From Planctomyces sp. SH-PL62 (GTDB lineage: Bacteria > Planctomycetota > Planctomycetia > Planctomycetales > Planctomycetaceae), in NCBI GenBank assembly GCA_945893045.1, contig CAMDEA010000053.1:1-47005 (forward strand): a DNA stretch of 47,005 nucleotides, in the 5' to 3' direction. Below, in pieces: positions 42,842-47,005 of this stretch (its first letter is position 1; every line of letters starts with the position of its first letter). The notes under the pieces were generated by a model, which was given only the letters and a program-made list of their open reading frames with translations, was not told the DNA's origin and searched no databases. A program made the translations under genes and the position numbers.

Positions 42842-44565
42842 TACGACCGCCCGACCACCGGCTGCACGAAGTCCAACTCGGCATCGCACGATGGCCGCAG
42901 GAAATCAAAGTCGCAGCCTTCGTCCGCTTGCAGGACATGGTCGATGTAAAGTCGAGGATACCCGCGCAGATGCTTGATCGGCCGAGGTTGCCAAGCCGCT
43001 CGGCGACGAGACAACTCGGCATCATCAACCAGCAGTTGCAGAGAGCGTGATTCAACATCCAACTCAATCACGTCGCCGTCATGCACGAGACCAATCAATC
43101 CTCCGGCCGCCGCTTCGGGAGCAACGTGCAGCACAACCGTGCCGAATGCCGTGCCGCTCATGCGCGAATCGCTGATTCGCACCACATCGGTCACGCCTGC
43201 CTGTAAGAGCTTCGTCGGAATTGGAAGACTTCCCCACTCCGGGAAACCAGGAACGCCTTTCGGCCCGGCGTTCTGCAACACGAGCACGCTGTCGGCATCC
43301 ACCGGCAACGCCGGATCGTTGATGCGTGCGAGCAGGTCTTCGTAGTCGTGAAACACGACCGCTCGACCGCGATGCCGCATCAGCTTGGGCGACGCAGCCG
43401 ACACTTTGATGACCGCGCCGCGCGGCGCGAGGTTGCCGGTCAACACCGCCAGCGCGCCGTTCTCCGCCAGCGGTTCTTCGCGCGAGCGGATCACCTCCCG
43501 ATCAAAGCTACGAGCGCGGGCGATGTTCTCACCCAGTGTCTTGCCGGTTACGGTCAGGTTATCGAGATTCAGCAGATCGCGAATCTCCGCCAGCACCGCC
43601 GGCAATCCGCCCGCCGCGTAAAACCGATCCATCAAGTGCTGTCCCGACGGCATCAAGTTGACGAGAAACGGCGTCGTCCGCGCAAGTTCGTCGAAACGCG
43701 ACAACGGCAGTCGGATATTTCGTCGCCCGGCCATCGCAATCAGATGCACGACCGCGTTCGTCGAACCACCCAGCGCCAACAATGCTCGGATCGCATTGTC
43801 GAATGCCGCCGCCGTGAGAATCTTTGACGGGCGCAAGTCCTCGCGAACCATCTGCACGATGCGCCGTCCCGTCGCCGTCGCGGCCTGCATGCGCCGCGCA
43901 TCCGTCGCCGGAATACTGGCCGTCCCCGGCAGCATCATGCCGAGCGCTTCCGACAACGACGTCATCGTCGAGGCAGTCCCCATCGTGTTGCACGCGCCGA
44001 CCCCGCAACCGTAACACGCTTCGAGTTCCCGCCAGTCCGCATCGGACAACCGCCCTGCCCTGCGTTCGTCCGAGTACCGCCAAAGATCGGTCCCCGATCC
44101 AATCGGCTCGCCGTGAAAGTGACTGATCGCTCGCGGGCCGCCGTTGAGCTGAATCGCCGGCAAGTCCGCGCTCGCCGCCGCCATAAGCTGCGCCGGAGTC
44201 GTCTTGTCGCAGTTGCACAGCAGCACGACGCCGTCGATCGGGTTGGCTCGCAGAGTTTCTTCGACATCCATCGCCATCAAGTTGCGATACAGCATCGCCG
44301 ACGGCTTCATGAACTCTTCGCCCAACGAGATCGTCGGGAATTCCAGCGGCAGTCCGCCTTCGAGCAACACACCCCGCTTGACCGCCTCGGCCAAGTCGCG
44401 CAAGTTCGCGTTGCAGTTGTTGAGGTCGCTCCAACTGTTCGCGATGCCGATCACCGGCTTGCCGGCGAAGTCATCCGGGTTCAATCCCATCGACCTCAGC
44501 GCAGAGCGATTCTGAAAAGCCAGTTCCTCGCGATTGGCAAACCATTGGTTGCTGCGAAGTGTCAT
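42841..44565 (-). CDS. IlvD/Edd family dehydratase, probably a sugar-acid dehydratase
   Basis: A 574-residue iron-sulfur dehydratase. ATG 44565 (MTLRSNQWFANREELAF) is chosen because the upstream 86 codons of the longer frame show no family similarity. Motifs include GIANSWSDLNNCNANLRDLAE, LCNCDKTTPAQLMAA, CYGCGVGACNTMGTASTM and ISDSRMSGTAFGTVVLHVAPE. The CDKTTPA and CNTMGTA forms are more like L-arabonate/D-xylonate dehydratases than IlvD, so sugar-acid dehydration to a 2-keto-3-deoxy product is preferred. Cysteines in NCDK and CGVGACN likely bind the cluster. A dihydroxyacid dehydratase role cannot be excluded. Confidence 0.88.
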   Translation of the reverse strand: MTLRSNQWFANREELAFQNRSALRSMGLNPDDFAGKPVIGIANSWSDLNNCNANLRDLAEAVKRGVLLEGGLPLEFPTISLGEEFMKPSAMLYRNLMAMDVEETLRANPIDGVVLLCNCDKTTPAQLMAAASADLPAIQLNGGPRAISHFHGEPIGSGTDLWRYSDERRAGRLSDADWRELEACYGCGVGACNTMGTASTMTSLSEALGMMLPGTASIPATDARRMQAATATGRRIVQMVREDLRPSKILTAAAFDNAIRALLALGGSTNAVVHLIAMAGRRNIRLPLSRFDELARTTPFLVNLMPSGQHLMDRFYAAGGLPAVLAEIRDLLNLDNLTVTGKTLGENIARARSFDREVIRSREEPLAENGALAVLTGNLAPRGAVIKVSAASPKLMRHRGRAVVFHDYEDLLARINDPALPVDADSVLVLQNAGPKGVPGFPEWGSLPIPTKLLQAGVTDVVRISDSRMSGTAFGTVVLHVAPEAAAGGLIGLVHDGDVIELDVESRSLQLLVDDAELSRRRAAWQPRPIKHLRGYPRLYIDHVLQADEGCDFDFLRPSCDAELDFVQPVVGRS

Positions 44566-44637
44566 ACGGGATTCTTCCGTTCTAGGTGGCTCGTTATGCT
44601 GACGACCGACAGCATCACTCGTCGAAAGGGCAATCAC

Positions 44638-44988
44638 ATGGGCATCACTTACGTTACCGGCAAAGTGTCGGCTGGGAAGGGCCGCGAGGCCGAGTTGGAA
44701 TTCCTGGTCGATAGCGGAGCCAACTACACCGTATTGCCCAAGTCGGTTTGGAAAAGCTTGAAACTCAAACCGAAACGAGTGGCTCAATTCGTACTCGCCG
44801 ACGGAACAAAGATTGAACGGCACATCGGAGAGTGCCTAGTTCAGTTCGAACTGGGTGAATGCCACACTCCCGTCGTTCTGGGTGAAGAGGGGGACGAAGC
44901 GTTGCTCGGAGCGGTCACGCTGGAAGAATTGGGCCTCGTGCTAAATCCCTTCAATCGCAGTCTGCATCCCATGCGAATGCTGATGTAG
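44638..44988 (+). CDS. Retropepsin-like aspartic protease (clan AA)
   Basis: A 116-residue single-domain protein. ATG 44638 (MGITYVTGKVSAGKGRE) is chosen because AAAGGG lies eight bases upstream; ATG 44596 is an alternative. The catalytic motif LVDSGANYTVLPKSV is the DSGA form of retropepsin Asp-Ser/Thr-Gly, and the second half LLGAVTLEELGLVLNP matches the clan AA ALLG element. No signal peptide, so cytosolic. Single-domain proteins of this type would have to dimerise for activity. Divergent from the dehydratase gene. The stop codon is inside an inverted repeat. Confidence 0.88.
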   Translation: MGITYVTGKVSAGKGREAELEFLVDSGANYTVLPKSVWKSLKLKPKRVAQFVLADGTKIERHIGECLVQFELGECHTPVVLGEEGDEALLGAVTLEELGLVLNPFNRSLHPMRMLM

Positions 44989-45043
44989 CACGACGCGCAA
45001 GCGAGTGGTCTTTTCGATTAACCACTCGCTCGCGCGTCGTGCT
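44987..45043. repeat. 23-bp inverted repeat between convergent genes (terminator-like)
   Basis: The arms 44987-45009 (AGCACGACGCGCAAGCGAGT and onward) and 45021-45043 pair with one mismatch around an 11-base loop containing TTTTC. The stop codon of the retropepsin-like gene is part of the left arm, and the prenyltransferase-repeat gene ends 8 bases beyond on the other strand. Confidence 0.85.
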
Positions 45044-45050
45044 GGCAGGA

Positions 45051-46220
45051 TCAGCGCTGATAGATCGGCAGGTACTGGTACTCGACCGACAGCGCCAACA
45101 CTGCGAGGGTCGTGGCGTAGACCGTGCCGAGGCCGCGTTCCTGCCCTTGGCGGCCGGACCAACCGCCGTCTTCGGCTTGTAGATTGAGCAGCAGCGGAAT
45201 CAGGTGCCCTTTGCTTTGCTCCCAGTGTTTGCCGCCAACTTGGAACATGCCGATCGTGCAATAATAGACGCCATAGAAAAACCATTCTTGATCGGCTCGC
45301 AAAGGATCTTGCAGCAGCGCATCGGCAGCCCCCAACGCTTCGGGCGAGTGATGCACTCCGCAGATTTCGAGACAAAGGATGCCGGTCCCCGCGCGCGTCG
45401 GCGACGATCCGCTGCCCGGTTGATAACCGAAGCCGCGATTGCGAATCGAGCAGTGTTTGACGTACTCGACCGCAGCATCAATGTGCTCGGCGGGGACGTC
45501 ACTGCCGAGATTCTTGGCGGCTCGCAGCGCCAGCAATTGCCAGCCGGTGACGCTCAAGTCGCTGTCTGGACTGGTGGGGGCATACCGCCAACCGCCGGCA
45601 TTGTTGCGGTCTTTGCGAACCGATTGAGCGGACAGAATCAGCCGCACGGCTTTCTTTAGTGCCTCACGGCAACGTTCCGAGAGCGCGTCGTCAGTCATGC
45701 CCGCGACCTCGGCCAGCATCAGCGTGCTGATGCCGTGCGAGTACATCGGCCCGTGGCCTCGATCACCGATGAGCATTCCGTTGGCTTGCTGATGGTCGAG
45801 CACCCAGCGAATGCCGCGTTGAATGTGCAGGTCATACGGCCCCTCACCCGGCACGTGCCCGGCCGCGAGGAACGCCATCACGGCCAGCGATGTCGAGGAA
45901 GTCTGTTCGCCAAATTGATCGAGTGCCCACGCTCCGCTGGGATTCTGTCGCTTCGCAAGATGATCGAGTGCCTTCGAGATCGCCACGTCGATCTGCTTTT
46001 CACGTTCGGTGCGATCATCGGCGCGAATGAGATCGGGAAGAATCAAACCAATTCCGCCAAGAATCGCCGAGCGCAAAAACGCTCGGCGTACTTTGTCCGG
46101 CCGAGAGCCGTGAGCCGACAGCCGACAGCCGATTTCAGTTTCACGATCACCAGCAGGAAACTGAAATCGGCTGTCGGCCATCGGCTGTCGGCCATCGGCG
46201 AGACGAAGCAATCCGCTCAT
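45051..46220 (-). CDS. Prenyltransferase/squalene-oxidase-repeat protein with an internal Tat signal
   Basis: A 389-residue protein with alpha/alpha-barrel repeats of the prenyltransferase/squalene-oxidase type: ALDHLAKRQNPSGAWALDQFG, IRWVLDHQQANGML, SAQSVRKDRNNAGGWRYAP, and LLNLQAEDGGWSGRQGQE at the end. Planctomycetes have many exported members of unknown function. A twin-arginine signal (VRRAFLRSAILGGIGLILP) lies at residues 44-62, not at the N-terminus, because residues about 8-37 are encoded by a palindromic repeat. The start at 46220 is supported by an ATGA overlap with the upstream gene. No DXDD cyclase motif was seen, so a true cyclase is unlikely. Confidence 0.82.
   Translation of the reverse strand: MSGLLRLADGRQPMADSRFQFPAGDRETEIGCRLSAHGSRPDKVRRAFLRSAILGGIGLILPDLIRADDRTEREKQIDVAISKALDHLAKRQNPSGAWALDQFGEQTSSTSLAVMAFLAAGHVPGEGPYDLHIQRGIRWVLDHQQANGMLIGDRGHGPMYSHGISTLMLAEVAGMTDDALSERCREALKKAVRLILSAQSVRKDRNNAGGWRYAPTSPDSDLSVTGWQLLALRAAKNLGSDVPAEHIDAAVEYVKHCSIRNRGFGYQPGSGSSPTRAGTGILCLEICGVHHSPEALGAADALLQDPLRADQEWFFYGVYYCTIGMFQVGGKHWEQSKGHLIPLLLNLQAEDGGWSGRQGQERGLGTVYATTLAVLALSVEYQYLPIYQR
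46108..46199. repeat. Palindromic repeat inserted in the N-terminus of the prenyltransferase-repeat gene
   Basis: Perfect 21-bp arms 46121-46141 (GCCGACAGCCGATTTCAGTT and onward) and 46158-46178 around a 16-base loop, with tandem CATCGGCTGTCGGC units outside. It is read in frame between the start and the Tat signal. The GGCTGTCGGC/GATGGCTG style units resemble the tract at 41275-41345. Confidence 0.85.
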
Positions 46221-47005
46221 CGCTTCCCCTCCGCGACGTCGGGCTGCGTCTTGGCGATCTCTTGAAAGTACAGCTTGATGAGCTTGCTGTAATCACCGTG
46301 AGCTTGATGCTTGGCCTGCTGCGACAGTTCGGTCTTGAGCTTGCTCGACAACTGGCCCCAGTTGCGGCCGGTCATTTTCTTGACCTGCGTTGGCAAGTCG
46401 CTGAGGTTCCCGCCGCGATCTTGTTCGACGTTGCCCTGACCATTGGCACCACCACCTTGAGCGAGTTGCGGGTTGTCATTCGGTTCATTCGCTGGCTGGC
46501 CCGGCTGTGGCGGTCCTGCTGGCGAGGGGAGCGGAGCCGCTTGATTCGCCGCGTCCGAAAGCGCGCGAGCCGCTTCGCGCAGACGCTCAGCCAGTTGCGC
46601 GAACGGAGAACTTGGAGTCTGTCCTTCTTGCGATCCTTCGTCACCCGGTTTTCCTGGTTGCCCGTCGGCCATCGGTTGACCGTCCTTGTTGGGCGCGTCG
46701 GCCTGAGCATCAGCCGCTTGATTCAAGCGTTGGGCAGCGTCGGCAACTTCTTCACCGACACCGCGCGGGACCGGCGATTGCGGAGGCCGATTCTGCTGAG
46801 CGGCAGCTTGTGCTTGCTCAGCCGCCTTCTGCAAATTCTCGGCGGCTTGCTCGGCAGCTTGAGCGGCTTGATTGGCATTGCCTTGTTGTGACGCTTGTTT
46901 CGCGGCCTCCATCTTCTGCTGACTGTTCGCCGCTTCTTGCCCCGCTTGCTTCGCCCCTTCGGCCGGTTGCGGCAAGTTGAGCGGTTGCTGGCCGAGCTTG
47001 TTCTG
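46217..47005 (-). CDS. Gln/Ala-rich coiled-coil protein, C-terminal part
   Basis: The frame is open to the right edge, so the N-terminus is missing; 262 residues are visible. The sequence is a Gln/Ala-rich coiled coil (AAEQAAENLQKAAEQAQAAA) followed by a Pro/Gly/Asn-rich linker and a compact C-terminal part (VKKMTGRNWGQLSSKLKTEL, GDYSKLIKLYFQEIAKTQPD). Similar low-complexity C-termini occur on large planctomycete membrane proteins next to exported repeat proteins; the domain is not recognised. The stop overlaps the next gene's start (ATGA), so the two are coupled. Confidence 0.75.
   Translation of the reverse strand, partial: QNKLGQQPLNLPQPAEGAKQAGQEAANSQQKMEAAKQASQQGNANQAAQAAEQAAENLQKAAEQAQAAAQQNRPPQSPVPRGVGEEVADAAQRLNQAADAQADAPNKDGQPMADGQPGKPGDEGSQEGQTPSSPFAQLAERLREAARALSDAANQAAPLPSPAGPPQPGQPANEPNDNPQLAQGGGANGQGNVEQDRGGNLSDLPTQVKKMTGRNWGQLSSKLKTELSQQAKHQAHGDYSKLIKLYFQEIAKTQPDVAEGKR

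Noticed and set aside
42841..44823. A longer 660-residue start for the IlvD/Edd dehydratase
   Set aside because: The first 86 codons overlap the upstream divergent gene and show no family similarity; MTLRSNQWFANRE at 44565 is the natural N-terminus.
45051..46220. True squalene-hopene cyclase
   Set aside because: Length is 389 rather than about 630, no DXDD-type acid motif was seen and a Tat signal is present; it only shares the barrel repeats.
1..47005. Prophage, integron or complete insertion sequence
   Set aside because: No integrase, transposase, capsid or terminase gene was found in any frame; the repeats are short and carry no gene.

Overview
The window is about 47 kb of GC-rich bacterial chromosome, almost certainly from a planctomycete. 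The evidence is the N-terminal LEERSLLSA-type motif on two giant secreted repeat proteins, a secreted PQQ-type sugar dehydrogenase fused to c-type heme motifs, a DUF4058 protein, many secreted alpha/beta hydrolases, and dense housekeeping genes separated by palindromic repeats. No rRNA, tRNA, CRISPR array, prophage or transposase gene was found. Both edge genes are cut by the window.

Layout. 1-3810: 3' end of a Xaa-Pro peptidase, then accB and accC (acetyl-CoA carboxylase), with an unknown gene and a DUF4058 gene between them. 3907-12977: secreted catabolic enzymes (a hydrolase, a Tat-exported enolase-superfamily enzyme, a two-domain hydrolase, and on the minus strand a CBM9/sugar dehydrogenase/cytochrome fusion). 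13217-20673: murD (-), a secreted Cna-B-like protein (+), a SLC13-type transporter with RCK_C-like domains (-), purF (-) and proB (+). 20991-30385: two tandemly duplicated giant secreted proteins with RTX-like repeats, Calx-beta and a propeller-like region; the second copy carries an extra domain of about 230 residues. 30967-36881: a flagellar export cluster: a degenerate NtrC-like regulator, a FliF carrying a FliG middle domain, FliH, FliI and FliJ. 36930-47005: a 32-residue basic protein, a Gly/Tyr-rich secreted protein, a membrane zinc peptidase, an O-methyltransferase, a secreted esterase, SlyX, citrate synthase, an IlvD/Edd dehydratase, a retropepsin-like protein, a prenyltransferase/squalene-oxidase-repeat protein and a Gln/Ala-rich protein that runs off the edge.

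Two things stand out. First, the window is full of palindromic elements (arms of about 10-30 bp, often nested). They sit in nearly every intergenic space, including a divergent one where they cannot act as simple terminators. At least four, probably five, lie in frame inside genes (a hydrolase, murD, fliF, the prenyltransferase-repeat gene, and probably the sugar dehydrogenase linker). Related copies differ in sequence yet stay self-complementary. This resembles the in-frame Rickettsia palindromic elements or REP/RAYT systems. Second, the flagellar cluster has a FliF whose cytoplasmic tail is a FliG_M-like domain, placed exactly where a separate fliG gene is normally found. It is preceded by an NtrC-family protein that has lost the Walker A lysine, the GAFTGA loop and the sensor II arginine.
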